Positions 22,192-33,544 of a DNA stretch of 64,000 nucleotides are shown in pieces. A program made the translations under genes and the position numbers. The notes under the pieces were generated by a model that worked only from the letters and a program-made list of their open reading frames with translations, did no database searches and was not told the DNA's origin. Source of the stretch: Ornithorhynchus anatinus (taxonomy: Eukaryota > Chordata > Mammalia > Monotremata > Ornithorhynchidae); assembly GCF_004115215.2 (NCBI RefSeq), contig NC_041744.1, positions 1 through 64,000 on the forward strand. The letters are read 5' to 3'. Numbering within the stretch: position 1 is the first letter of the stretch; every line of letters begins with the position of its first letter.

Positions 22192-23212
22192 GTGACAGAG
22201 CTCCTTGTCTTCCTACCCAAACCCTGTCCTCTCCCTGACTTTCCCATCACTGTAGATGGTACCACTATCCTTCCTATCTCACAGGACCATAGCCTTGGTG
22301 TTATCCTTGACTCTTCTCTCTCATTCAACCCACATAGTCAATCCTTCAATCCCTCACCAAAGCTTATCAGTCCCACCTTCGCGACATAGCTCAAATCTGC
22401 CCCTTCCTCACTATCCAAACTGCTACCATGTTAATACAATCACTCATCCCTTCCTGAATAGATGACTATATCAGCCTCTTTGCTGAACTCCGAACCTCCT
22501 GTCTCTGGCCACTCCAGTTCAAATTTCACTCCACTGCCCAGTCATCTTTCTAGAGAAACATTCAGAACATGTCACCACCACCCTCCTCAAAAATCTCCAG
22601 TGGTTGTCTATCCATCTCTGTATCAATAACTCCTCACCATTGGCTTTAAAGCACTTCGTCATCTTGCCCTCCTAACTGACGTTGCTTCTCTCCTTCTACA
22701 GTCCAGCCCTCAAATTTCGCTCCTCCAATGCCTCTAAATATGTTCATCCTCCTGAAATACATTCTCCTGATATATTGGTATTCCATCAGTCCTCTGGTGC
22801 CCCGATTTCACCACCGACCCCTGGCACACGACCTACCTCTGGCCTGGCATACCCTCCCTCCCCAAATCCAACAGACAATTAGTTTCCCCCATTTCAAAGC
22901 CTTACTGAAGGGATATTTCCTCCAAGAGGCCTTCCCAGACTAAGCCACATTTTTCCTCATCTCCCCCTCCCTTCTGCATTACCCTGACTTGCTCGCTTTG
23001 CTCTTCACTCTCCCTGACAGCCCCACCACACTTACGTATATATCTGCAATTTTATTTATTTATATTGATGTCTGCCTCCCCAACTCTAGACTGTGAGGTC
23101 GCTATGGGCAGGGAATTTCACTATTTATTGTTGCGTTGTATTTTCCCAAGCACTTAATATAGTCCTCTGCACATAATAAGCACTTAATAAACACGATTGA
23201 ATGAATGAATGA
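22192..23212 (+). mobile_element. Old L2 LINE, 3' third
   Basis: ORF2 C-terminal sequence (from '[19 protein letters not shown]', just after the YADD region) through the 3' UTR, ending in GAATGAATGAATG. Frames are broken in many places. Paralogous to 43245-44212, so it was inserted before the units duplicated. Confidence 0.85.
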
Positions 23213-23371
23213 ATATAAATAAATGAATTATGGAAATGTATAGAAAGAGACAGAAACTGAGACAGAGTATGAAAGAAGGAAGCAGATAGAAACGAAGAAG
23301 GCATCAGATAGAGACACAGGAAGAAAGAGGGAAATGGAGAGACAGAGGCCAAAAGAGAGTCAGAGAAACAT

Positions 23372-23818
23372 AGTAGTCATTCATTCATTCATTCATTCAT
23401 TCATTCACTCATTCAATCGTATTTACTGAGTCCTTACTGTGGGCAGAGCACCGTACTAAGGACATAGAAAATACAATTCAGCAATAAAAAGAGATTCTCC
23501 CTGCCCACACCAGGCATATGTTCTAGAAATGGCAAGACAGACATCAAAACAAGTAAACAGATATCAATACAAATAATTAGAATTATAAATAATTAGAATT
23601 ATACGTATGTACATATTATAGATCTATAGAATTATGGATATGTATGTATCTAGGAACAAATGCTGTGGGGATGCTGGTTAGAGCAAAGGGAGTCAGTCAG
23701 GAAAACGAGGAGGGGAGAGGGAGCTGAGGAAAAGTGGGGGGAGGATTTAGTCTGGGAAGGCCAGTAGGTCTATGAAGCCTCACCTCCTCCAAGAGGCCTT
23801 CCTAGACTAGTAGAGGGA
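23372..23818 (-). mobile_element. L2 LINE 3' end with (ATTC)n tail
   Basis: ATTC repeats (23378-23415), then the reverse L2 3' UTR, back to the end of ORF2 near 'cctcctccaagaggccttcc' (that last piece is in plus orientation, so the 3' edge is rearranged). Confidence 0.75.
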
Positions 23819-23819
23819 T

Positions 23820-24010
23820 AGATATATATATATATGTATATAAATATATATACATATATATATGTATAGATATAAATGAATATTCATAGAGAGAGAGACA
23901 GAGAAAGAGACAAATGGAGAGACGGTCAGAAAATGAAAGAGAGAAACAAAGAAGTGGAGAGAATGAGAATGAGAGAGGTAGAGAGAGATGGAGAATGACA
24001 GAGAGGAAGG
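23820..24010. repeat. (TA)n followed by (GA)-rich simple repeat
   Basis: ATATAT-rich 23820-23872, then GAGAGA-rich 23888-24015. Confidence 0.85.
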
Positions 24011-24300
24011 GGGAAATAGAAACAATGATTCCTGCATTTGGATGTCCAGTTAATTTCAGAACTATTTTCCATTTGGGCCCCAGACAAACATATTTCCCTG
24101 TGGGCAGGTTACACAAGCTACTCAGAAGGTTCCAAGATCCTTCTTGGTCCAGATCAGTCTCATGTCCCAAATAATGCAGGGAACTTGTCCCTAGTTGAGC
24201 AACGAAGGACTGGAACTCTCCAGATTGGACTGAGGCAAGATGAGGTGGGATTCCCATGGCATCCTTGAGAAAATTTAAAGGAGATGTCGGGAGAAACCTG
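24011..24300. other. Duplicated flank block F, unit 2
   Basis: Landmarks 'acaaacatatttccctgtgg' and 'gggattcccatggcatcctt' recur at 44560-44828 (unit 4) and 55745-56060 (unit 5). No gene recognised. Confidence 0.7.
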
Positions 24301-24600
24301 AAATACCCTCAATCTCACTTCTCAGGTTGCCTGTTCTCATTTAGGCTTTGAACCGCATGATTTGCCTGAACTGTATCCAACCTTATTATTTTGTATCTAT
24401 CCTGATGATTATAACAATGATTGGCTTAGAGTAAAGCATTTAATAAATAGTACATTGATGATCATTGTTATTAATAATGATGTTATTATCATCATTACTA
24501 CTATATTAGTGCTGCCTTCTCCTTATTCACTGATGCCAGGAATGTTGTATTTTATCCTTCACCTCCTTTGACCCCCAGTGTCACCCCTGCTTAGAAGTAA
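24300..24600 (+). mobile_element. Old SINE tail relic
   Basis: 'tgaaccgcatgatttgcctg' to 'taaagcatttaataaatagt' followed by ATT/ATC repeats. Paralogous sequence is at 25375-25560 and 46390-46560. Confidence 0.55.
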
Positions 24601-25974
24601 CTCAATCTAAATCTCAATACCCTCAATCTCTCCTCTCAGGTTGTTGGATTCTTGGAGACCCCACATGACCACTATAATGCGAGTTGAGACTGACTTCTCC
24701 ACTCTGCCTCTCAGGTAAGTGGAGGGGAGGGAGAAAAAGGTGATGAATAATGACCCTTGGGCACCAGGTAGTGAGAGCTCACTGAGCCTGCTCAGTCTCC
24801 GGGCAGGAAGGAGACACAGTCTATGTTCTGGTTGCCTTCAGGGTGGGCTCACAGCAGGGTGGTCTTTAGGGGAACAAGAAAAGTTATTTTGCCTCCAAGC
24901 CCTTTCCAAGAGGTGGCTAGGAGGTGAGGACAGAAAGAGTAAAGGGGCCTGTGTTGAGAAGAGGTAGGGAGGAGAAAGGAAAAAAAGGAGAATGGAAAGA
25001 AAAAAGGGAAAAGGGGAGAAAGGACTTGGGGAAACAGGGAGAAAGGCCCGGGGACTAAGAGAGAAGGGGCAGAATGGTCAAAAGAGAAGGGACAGGAGTA
25101 GAAAGAAAGAGGGGACAGGTGGAGGAAGAAAGAAGATACGGGGGAGAAAGAGAAATGGGAGAGGAGGAGGGGATAAAGGACAAAGCCAAAGAGAGGGAAA
25201 GACATAGAGAGAGGGAGAGAAGAGTTTGGTGCAGGGAGTGAGCATTTACCTAGTTTCTTATCTCGGCTCCACCACTGGTCTGTTGTGGGACCTTGGTAAA
25301 GTTACTAAACTTCTCTGCGTCTCCTGTTTCCTCATCTGTAAAATGCGAATTAAATGCCTGTTCTCACTTTTATTTAGGCTGTGACCTGCATGTGTTGCCT
25401 GGACTGTGTCCAACCTGATTATTTCCTAACTATCCTAGGGATTATAACGGTACTTTGCTTAGAGTAAGCACTTAGTAAATACCACCATGAATATCATAAT
25501 TATTGTTAATAATGTTATTATCATTATTATTACTACATTCATTCTACCTTCTCGTTCACTGATGCTAGGAGAGTAGTATCTGATCCTTCACCACCTTTGA
25601 CCCCCAATACCACCATAGCTGGTCAGTGGGGCCAGACTGCCTCATCCCCAGTTTATTCCCCAGATCAGGGGACCTTGAGGAACTGCAGGTGCTGATGGGT
25701 GAACAGCTGATGGGACCAGGAGTCAGAAGACCCAGGTTCTGCTAGTGATCTGCTGTATAACATTGAACAGGTGACTACAGTTGACGTTCCAGTTAAATGT
25801 GGATAAGATCTCTCATCTCTTTCCCTCTTAGACTCTGAGCCTCAACAGGGGACAGGGACTGTATCCAAGCTGATTAACTTAACAGGAAAGATGAGAATGA
25901 AATACGGTGACTAAGTTGGCTTGAAAAAAATGAAAAGTGCAAGCTGTTGTGTAGTGAGAGAAGGGAGTCGATAG
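24601..25974. other. Duplicated block G with a polypurine stretch
   Basis: Matches 45641-47330 in the same order ('gttgttggattcttgga', 'ggaaggagacacagtcta', a purine-rich tract 24960-25215, then old SINE pieces). The antisense 'protein' of the tract is low complexity. No gene. Confidence 0.65.
25240..25500 (+). mobile_element. Old SINE (MIR type)
   Basis: 'tctcggctccaccactggtc' through the core to 'gtaagcacttagtaaatacc'. Paralogous to ~46290-46520. Confidence 0.72.
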
Positions 25975-26245
25975 AGAAACAGTGTAGCCTAGTGAATGGA
26001 GCATAGGTCTAGGAGTCAAAAGGACCTGGGTTCAAATCCAGACTCTTCAATTTGCCCTCTGTGTGACTTTGGATGTGACTTCACGCCTCTGTGCTTCAAT
26101 TACCTCATCTAGAAAATGAGGATTGAGTGTGAAGCCCACGTGGGACAGGGACTGTATCCGACCTGATTACCTTGTATCAACTTTAGCATTTAGGACAGTG
26201 TTTGGCAAATAGTGCTTAACAAATACTTATGATTATGACAGGTAG
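25975..26245 (+). mobile_element. SINE shared with paralogous units
   Basis: 'gagaaacagtgtagcctagt' to 'atagtgcttaacaaatactt'. The same insertion is seen in unit 4 (37640-38345, interrupted) and unit 5 (49945-50215), so it predates the duplications. Confidence 0.8.
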
Positions 26246-26279
26246 GGAGGGAAATTAAACTGCTGGACTGTCTTTAAGC

Positions 26280-27386
26280 CACTGGTGTAGTTCTGTTTGC
26301 TGTAGAGAGAAACGGGTAACTGGTAGGAGTATTTGTCTCCTCAAAAAGTAGGAACCTCATCAGAATTTAGGAGAGAGTCCGGGTAGACTGGCCACCACCC
26401 CAAAGCCCTTGTACCCTGGAGCAATAAGCCACCTTAAAGCTGGCTCTCTGTAGCTGCCACTGCCCAGATCAGCATCCCAAGGCCAGGAAACTTTCGAATA
26501 TGTAGAAAACTTGAGTCCCCTAGAAATCCAGATACTTGGCTGTCTTCCCTTCTTACCCAGCTTTCCAATCTTAACCCTGTCATACTAATTCATTGGAACT
26601 TTACTTATAGTTATTCTTAATCCACTGTTTTCCTGCTTGGTCTCTGTCTACCCTCTGTCTTCATCTCTGAAGCCCAGAGGAATGAGCATGGAATTGAACA
26701 TCTGGAGAACTGGGATGCAGTCCCAGTTCTGCCTCTGGCCTGTCATTTGACCTTGAGCAGATGATTTTGTTTCTCTGGACTTTGGTTTTCTAACCAGTAA
26801 AATGGAGACATACTTGCCATCCCTCCCTCTTGGATGGCAAATGGAGACATACTTGCCATCCCTCCCTCTTGGATGGCACACATTTCTACGTATCTTATGT
26901 GAGTATTTCTCAAACATTAACTCATGTACATGAGAACGCTCTTCTCATTACTATCTGTAATGTAATTTATTCTTATTTCTAACTGTAATGTAATTTATTA
27001 TCTGTCCCCTCTCTTTCTCGGCCCACCCTGCTCCCACCACTCTGCCCCCGCTCTCCCTTCCGCCCCCCATTCCCCCCCCCCCCATCCCAGCTAGGCTTTA
27101 AGTTGCTTGAGAAATTGGTCAAGTCTTTTGAACCCTCATGAGTGAATAGTATAGTGGTCTGCACCAAATAAGTATTCAAAAAATACTATTGATTGATTAG
27201 ATTGTATGGCTCCTACTGGACAGGGACAGTGGCTAATTCAATTGTTTGTATCTATCCCAGCACTTAGTATTTTCAGGTACTTAATAAACATGAAAACCCA
27301 CCAATAAACATCAATAATGAGGTCTCCCAACCTCAGACTAGAGTGCCGAGCACTCAGAAGGTAATTACTAAATTTGTTTACTACTA
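26280..27386. other. Duplicated flank block E, unit 3
   Basis: Parallels 50220-51240 and 38360-39330 ('tcatcagaatttaggaga', 'gcaataagccaccttaaa', 'aatgagcatggaattgaaca'). Contains a perfect 39-bp tandem duplication and a poly-C run near 27076. No gene. Confidence 0.65.
26801..26878. repeat. Perfect 39-bp tandem duplication
   Basis: Two identical 39-base units, 26801-26839 and 26840-26878 (start 'aatggagacatacttgccat'). The paralogous positions at ~38895 and ~50775 have a single copy. Confidence 0.95.
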
Positions 27387-27652
27387 CTGGAAAAGCAGTA
27401 TGGTGCAGTGGAAAGAGCACGAGTTTGGAAGTCTGAGGTCATGGGTTTTGACCCCAACTCTGCCACTTGTCAGCTGGGTGACTTTGGTCAAGTCACTTAA
27501 CTTCTCTGGACCTCAGTTACCTCATCTGGAAAATAGAGATTAAGACCGTGATCCCCATGTGGGACAACCTGATTACCTTGTATCCCCTCTAGTACTTACA
27601 ACAGTGCTTGGCACAGAGTAAGCACTTAACAAATGCAATTATTATTATTATT
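27387..27652 (+). mobile_element. SINE
   Basis: 'aaaagcagtatggtgcagtg' to 'gtaagcacttaacaaatgca', then ATT repeats. Duplicated, with its surroundings, at 29656-29925. Confidence 0.9.
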
Positions 27653-27669
27653 ACATAGAAAACTATGAC

Positions 27670-29590
27670 AATAACAATTATTATCTCTATCCATTTCACG
27701 CATCTCTCTCAGCGCTTCACACCCTACCTATCCTCCCTACCCATTCTACTCACTGTTGATGACCAAATGGGTGCCATTAACACCACCCTCTCTCCTCAAA
27801 TCAACTCACTTCTTCCCCATTTCTTCATTGCTCTCCCACCACTAAGCCACAGTCCTGGATCACCTCCACTGTCTGCCTCCTTTGCTCTAATGTCTGAGCC
27901 ACTGACCACTATTGGTGGAAATCTAAACATCAGGCTGACTTTGTCCACTTCAGTTTTGTCCATTCTTGCCTTAACTCTGCCATCTCCTATGCCCGGCAAG
28001 ACTATTTCTCTTCCCTTACTGATAACCTCATCCACCACCCCTGTCAGTTGTTCTGGACACTTAATGTTCTTCTCGGGCCCCCTGTCTCCCCCGTCCCCAC
28101 CATCCTTTGCCAACAATGATCTGGCCATCTACTTCATCAAGAAAATAACCATCTGGTCTGAGGTCCCCAAAATCACCCCTGCCCTTCCTCCAATCCGCCG
28201 CCTCTTGGTCCCCTTCTCAATTGCCCATCCTTCCCAGCGGTATCTTCAGAGGAGATCTCTTGCTTCTCTCTAGGGCCCTCCCCCCAACATGCACATTAGA
28301 CCCCATTCCTCCGCACCTCTCGCCCCTTCCCTCCTTCCCTCCTTAACTACTGTGCTCAACTGCTCACTCTCCATTGGCTTCTTTCCCACAGCCTTCAAAT
28401 AAGCCCACATCTCTATCCTAAAAAAAAAACATCCCTTGACCCCATAGTCCCCTCCATATCCCTCCTTCCCTTCCTTTCCAAACTCCTGGAGAAAGTCATC
28501 TACCCTTGCTGCCTCAAATTTCTCTCCTTCAGCTCTCTCCTGGACCCCCTCCAATCTGGCTTCCTCCCCCTTCACTCCACAGGAACCGCCCTTTCAAGGT
28601 CACCAGTGACCGCCGTCTTGCCAAATCCAATGACTCCTACTCCATCCTAAATCTCCCCGACCTCTCAGTGCATTTGACACTGTGGATCATCCCCTTCTCC
28701 TCAACATCCCCTTCTACTGCCCACCCCATAGGCTCTGCTCCTCTGCCTCCCACTTCCTCACCGTCCCCCGTTCTTGCCTATCCTGCCGTCGAACCCTGGC
28801 CCACGTCCTCCCCCACTTCAAAGTCCTACTGAGAGCTTACTTCCTCCAAGAGGCCTTCCCAGACTGAGCTTCCCCTTTTCCCTCTGGTCCCTCTGCTGCC
28901 TCTCTACCCCACCACTTCACCTCCCCTCAGCAAAGCCCCTTTTCCCCCACCTTTCCCTCTGCTCCTCCCCCTCTCCCTTCTCCTCCCCTTAGCACTGTGC
29001 TTGTCTGCTCATTTGTATATATTTTTATTACCCTATTCATTTTGTTAATGAGATGTACATCCCCTTCATTCTATTTATTGCTATTGTTTTTGTCTGTCAG
29101 TGTCTCCCGATTAGACTGTAAGCCTGTCAGTGGGCAGGGATTGTCTCTATCTTTTGCCGAATTGCACATTCCAAGCGCTTAGTACAGTGCTCTGCACATA
29201 GTAAGCACTCAGTAAATACTATTGAATGAACATGTTAACCAACCTTGGCTTTATTGACTTCCTCCTATCCTGGTTCTCCTCTTATTACTCTAACCGGTCA
29301 TTCTCAGTCTCCTTTGTGGGCTGTTCCTTCCCCTCTAGTGTCCTAACTATAGGGGTCCCTCAAGGTTCAGTTCTGGACCTCCTTCTATTCTCCATCTACA
29401 TTCACTACCTTGGAGAACTCATTCGCTCCCTTGACTTCAACTATCATCTCCATGTGGATAACACACAAAATGTCTATCTCCCACCCTGTTCATTCTCCCT
29501 CCCTTCAAGTTTGCTTCTCTTCCTACCTTGAGGACATCTCCACCTGTATGTCCTCCTGCTACCTAGAACTCAACATGTCCCATATCCCAT
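27670..29590 (+). mobile_element. Old L2 LINE, interrupted by a younger L2 end
   Basis: Decayed ORF2 with the pre-RT and RT regions at 27690-28702, continuing at 29229-29590 ('GFIDFLLSWFSSY', '[14 protein letters not shown]'). The two parts are contiguous in the element; a younger L2 3' fragment lies between them. It has many stops and frameshifts. Confidence 0.85.
28703..29228 (+). mobile_element. Younger L2 3' fragment nested in the older L2
   Basis: ORF2 C-terminus and full 3' UTR ending 'agtaaatactattgaatg'. AACAT occurs on both sides (about 28700 and 29229) and looks like the target-site duplication. The sequence is close to the L2 copies at 15 and 59 kb. Confidence 0.85.
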
Positions 29591-29655
29591 AGTAGCCTCA
29601 GAGTACAGTCCCCAGCACTCAGAAGGTGATTGATAAATTTGTTTACTACTACTAG

Positions 29656-29925
29656 AGAAGCAGCGTGGCTCAGTGGAAAGAGCAGGAGCTTGGGTGTCTG
29701 AGGTCATGGGTTTTAATTACAACTCTGCCACTTGTCAGCTGGGTGACTTTGGGCAAGTAACTTAACCTCTCTGAGCCTCAGTTACCTCATCTGGAAAATG
29801 GGGATTGAGACTGTGAGACCCATTTGGTACAACCTGATTACCTTGTATCCCCCCTACCGCTTAGAACAGGGCTTGGCACATAGTAAGCACTTAATAAATG
29901 CCATTATCATTATTATTATTATTAC
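29656..29925 (+). mobile_element. SINE (duplicate of 27387-27652)
   Basis: 'gagaagcagcgtggctcagt' to 'gtaagcacttaataaatgcc'. The flanks on both sides match those of 27387-27652, so it was copied by DNA duplication rather than by a new insertion. Confidence 0.88.
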
Positions 29926-29985
29926 TATTACATAGAAAACTATGATAATAATTATCTCTATCCATTTCACCCATCTCTCTCAGCG

Positions 29986-30053
29986 CATCACACCCTACCT
30001 AGCCTCCATACCCATTCTACATCACACCCTACCGAGCCTCCATACCCATTCTA
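29986..30053. repeat. 34-bp tandem duplication
   Basis: Units 29986-30019 and 30020-30053 differ at one base. The duplication lies inside the second L2 copy and is absent from the first (around 27710-27750). Confidence 0.93.
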
Positions 30054-31525
30054 CTCACTCTTGATGACCAAATAGATGCCATTAACACCACCCTCTCTCC
30101 TCAACTCAACTGACTTGCTCCCCATTCCTTCGTTGCTCTCCCACCACTAACCCACAGTTCTGGATCACCTCCACTGTCCATTTCCTTCGCTTTTATGACT
30201 GAGCCACTGAACAGTATTGGTGGAAATCTAAACCCCAGGCTGACTTTGTCCACTTCAGGTTTGTCCATTCTTGCCTTAACTCTGCCCTTTCCTCTCTTCG
30301 GCAAGACTATTTCTCTTCCCTTATTGTCAACCGTACCTACCTCCACTGTCCGTTGTTCTGGACATTTAACATCCTCCTCAGGCCCCCTGTCTCCCCCGAC
30401 CCTGCCATCTCTTGCCACCAAACATCTGGCCATCTACTTCATCAAGAAAATTAGCACCATCTGGTCTGAGTTCCCCCAAATCACCCCTCCCCTTCCTCCA
30501 ATCCACCTCCTCTTGGCCCCCTTCTTAATTTTCCTATCCTTCTCAGCAGTATCTTCAGAGGAGATCTCCTGCCTTCTCTCCAGGGACCTCACCCCGACAT
30601 GCACATTAGATCCCATTCCTCCGTACCTTATAAAACCTTTTGCCTCTTCTCTCCTTCTCTCCTTACCTAAGATCTTCAACAGCTCTCTCTCCAGTGGCTT
30701 CTTTCCCACGGCCTTCAAATAAGCCCACATCTCCTCCATCCTAAAACAACCCTCCCTTGACCCCAAGCCTTCTCCATGTCCCTCCTTCCCTTCCTTTTGC
30801 AACTCCTGGAGCATCTACCCTCACTACCTCACATTCCTCTCCTCCACTCTTTCCTGGACCCCCTCCAATCTGGGTTCCTCCCCCTTCACTCTACTGGAAC
30901 CGTGCTCTCAAAGGTCACCAGTGACCACTTTCTTGCCAAATCCAGCGGCTCTTACTCCATCCTAATCTTCCTCGACCTCTCAGCTGTCTTTGACACTGTG
31001 GAGCATCCCCTTCTCCTCAACATGTTATCCAACCTTAGCTTCATTGACTTCGTCCTATCCTAGTTCTCCTCTTATCTCTCTGACCGGTCATTCTCAGTCT
31101 CCTTTGTGGGCTGTTCCTCCCCATCTCGTGCCCTAACTATAGGGGTCCCTCAAGGTTCAGTTCTGGGTCTCCTTCTATTCTCTATCTACATTCACTCCCT
31201 TGGAGAACCCATTCTTTCCCTTGGCTTCAACTATCAAATCTATGTGGATGACACACAAATGTGTATCTCCTGCCCTGTTCTCTCTCCCTCCCTTCAGGCT
31301 CACATCTCCTCCTGCCTTCAGAATATCTCCACCTGGATGTCCTTCCGCTATCTAAAACTCAGCATGTCAAAGACTGAGCTCCTTATCTTCCCTCCCACAC
31401 CCTGTCCTCTCCCTGACTTTCCCATCCCTGTGGAGGGTACAACCATTTTTCCAGTCTCATAATCCTGCAACCTCGGTGTCATCCTTGACTCCTCTCTCTC
31501 ATTCACCCCACCTATCTACATATTG

Positions 31526-31803
31526 AGAAGCAGCCTGGCTCAGTGGAAAGAGCGCATGTTTGGAAGTCAGAGGTTATGGGTTCTAATCCCAGTTCCAACA
31601 CTTGTCAACTGTGTGACTTTGGGCAAGTCACTTAACTTCTCTGTGCCTCAGTTACCTCATCTGTAAAATGGGGGTTAAGACTGTAAGCTTCATTTGGGAC
31701 AACCTGATTACCTTGTACACCCTCCCCCCAGCACTTAGAACAGTGTGTGGCACATAGTAAGCGCTTTAACAAATGTCATTATTATTATCATTATTGTTAT
31801 TAT
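31526..31803 (+). mobile_element. SINE inserted in the L2
   Basis: 'gagaagcagcctggctcagt' to 'aagcgctttaacaaatgtca' with an ATT-rich tail. L2 coding sequence resumes directly after it. Confidence 0.92.
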
Positions 31804-32190
31804 TGTATCCAATCCATCACCAAATCCTGCCGGTCTCGCTTTCGCAGTATCTCCAAGTTCTGCCCTTTCCTCTCCATCCAAACCACTACCATGTTAGTAC
31901 AATCACTCATCCTATTCCAACTGGATTACTGCATCAGCTGCCTTTCTGACCTCCCAACCTCCTACCTCTCCCCACTTCAGTTCATACTTTACTGCCTGGG
32001 TTATCTTTCTCCAGTAAGTTCAGGACAGGTCACCCTCCTCCTCAAAAATCTCCAGTGATTGCCTATCAACCTCCATATCAAAACAAAACTTCTTACTATT
32101 GCCTTCAAAGCTCTCGATCACCTTGCTCCCTCTTACCTCACCTCCCTTCTCTCCTTCTACCTACCAGCCCACAGACTCTCACAGACCTGA

Positions 32191-32546
32191 ACTTACCTCT
32201 AGTGTTCCTGACTGCTTCCCCTGTTCTGGCTTAGCCCCCTTTCCCAAGCCAAAGACACTAAGAATTATCAGGGTTTGTTTGGTGTCACTGGCCATGGGGA
32301 AACTTGGAACAGGGTAGCAGGACACCAGGCAGTTCTGCTTCCAGGTCACAAACACAGACAGACATGGAAGCCAGATCAGTGGAGATGGAGGTACCAGGCT
32401 TCCAGGTATACAGGAGAATGAGACTTGCAGGACAGGGTGTTTCTAACCCCTCCATCCAAGTTCCATAACTATCCTGTTCCCCACATCCCTGGATTTCCCC
32501 CGCTCCCCATCAGGCATGCACCATTTCCCAAGACCTAAGAGGGATT
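32191..32546. other. 3' flank of V1R copy 3
   Basis: Conserved downstream flank. From about 32280 it is almost identical to 41035-41304 beside V1R copy 4. Confidence 0.75.
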
Positions 32547-33464
32547 TCAGTTGGGAATATGAGAATCCCTTTTCCAGAACATTCTCAACCTCCTGTCGCT
32601 GAGAATCATCAGAAATGGGCTGACAGCTGAAAACATTAAAGACATAATGCCATTGCTATTAAGAATGAGAGTGGAATTTATCTTCATATTTAATAAAAAA
32701 CTCAGGGTGATTGTGTTTTGTCCATAGAAGAACACGTAGAGGGTGACCAGGGCAATGATTCTCTTTGCTGTTCTGATGTTTGGCATTGCCTTGGGGGAGC
32801 ATCCGGGCTCGTGGAAGTGTAGGACCTGCCGGTGGTGTCTGTACAGGACAAATACCATGTAGCTGCTGGCCACGCTCATGAGTCCCACGAAGAACATATC
32901 ACGGAGGGAGAGGACCACTGCATTGAACAAGTTTGTGCCTGCACTGATAATGATGGAAGAGCAGTATTTCAGGAGGAAGAGCCTATTGATGCTGGTGCTG
33001 TTACCAGGTCCCATGACTACCATCAGTGCAGTCATGTCAAACAGCAGATTGAGGATCCAGAAGAAGAAGCAGGAGGGGAGAATGCACTTGGGAAATTGGG
33101 TTTTGATTCCTGCCCACTGGGAGATGCTAGGACTGAGAATGATGGTCTGGAAGATGCTCAGGAGGCAGGTGGTGCAGATGATAAGACTCTGGGATACTCG
33201 ATAAATGTGTAAGAGGATTTTACAACCAACCTCATCCAGGAAATTTTTCCACCCCCTAGCAGACAGGATGTCGGGAATCCCCCAGCTGAGAAGGGCCATG
33301 GTGTTGGCCAGGGCTAGATGGGCTAGGACCAGGACCCGAGGATTAAGTTGTTGGGTGGTGGAGACCATGTGTGCATAAATCAGGAAGATGAACACATTCC
33401 CTGATACCCCAGAGACAATGTGTAACAGAAAGAGTATCTCATACACAAGCTCACTGGTATCCAT
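32547..33464 (-). CDS. Vomeronasal type-1 receptor (V1R), intact, 305 aa
   Basis: A seven-transmembrane class A-like receptor of vomeronasal sensory neurons; by family knowledge it couples to Gi2 to detect chemosignals (ligand unknown). One uninterrupted exon of 305 codons, normal for V1Rs. Approximate helices: TM1 8-30, TM2 44-66, TM3 80-108, TM4 127-150, TM5 177-207, TM6 233-258, TM7 267-289. Family signs: 'LAHLALANTMALL' in TM2, Cys81 with Cys168 as the likely disulfide, 'CTTCLLSIFQTI' in TM3, an N-glycosylation site NST at 155 in loop 2, 'YRHHRQV' after TM5, 'VTLYVFFYG' in TM6 and 'SPFLMILSD' in TM7. The start ATG has G at +4 and aligns with the ATG of the other copies. A splice acceptor lies 44 bases upstream. 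It is the only intact receptor of five in the array. Confidence 0.96.
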   Translation of the reverse strand: MDTSELVYEILFLLHIVSGVSGNVFIFLIYAHMVSTTQQLNPRVLVLAHLALANTMALLSWGIPDILSARGWKNFLDEVGCKILLHIYRVSQSLIICTTCLLSIFQTIILSPSISQWAGIKTQFPKCILPSCFFFWILNLLFDMTALMVVMGPGNSTSINRLFLLKYCSSIIISAGTNLFNAVVLSLRDMFFVGLMSVASSYMVFVLYRHHRQVLHFHEPGCSPKAMPNIRTAKRIIALVTLYVFFYGQNTITLSFLLNMKINSTLILNSNGIMSLMFSAVSPFLMILSDRRLRMFWKRDSHIPN

Positions 33465-33535
33465 TCTCTTTGCTCTGCTGTATCAAAAGAGATCTCCAGT
33501 AGTACAACCTGGGGAATGAGAGAACTAGAGAGAGA
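33465..33535 (-). promoter_or_regulatory. Predicted 3' splice acceptor and short 5' UTR of V1R copy 3
   Basis: On the minus strand a pyrimidine tract ('ctctagttctctcattcccc') ends in AG at 33510-33509, giving an exon start at 33508 and 44 untranslated bases before the ATG. The same tract and AG lie at matching positions before copies 2, 4 and 5, and a similar one before copy 1. V1R genes commonly have a noncoding upstream exon; none was located. Confidence 0.65.
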
Positions 33536-33544
33536 CAAATATAT

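Larger units (their letters stand above)
29970..32190 (+). mobile_element. Old L2 LINE, second tandem copy, split by a SINE
   Basis: Parallel to the L2 at 27670-29590 but longer. It includes the RT core (about 30900-31340; the box reads YVDDTQM) and C-terminal region ('[18 protein letters not shown]') to 31520, and after the SINE continues at 31804-32190. It has many stops and frameshifts. Confidence 0.85.

Noticed and set aside
23802-24257. 151-codon minus frame with tyrosine-isoleucine repeats
   Set aside because: Produced by TA and GA simple repeats; no conservation in units 4 and 5 beyond the repeats.
24849-25205. 118-codon Ser/Phe/Leu-rich minus frame resembling a membrane protein
   Set aside because: Complement of a purine-rich tract in block G; the paralogous copy at 45909-46238 keeps only the composition, not the sequence.
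32832-33212. 126-codon plus frame opposite V1R copy 3
   Set aside because: Antisense shadow of the receptor gene; similar shadows occur opposite the other V1R copies.
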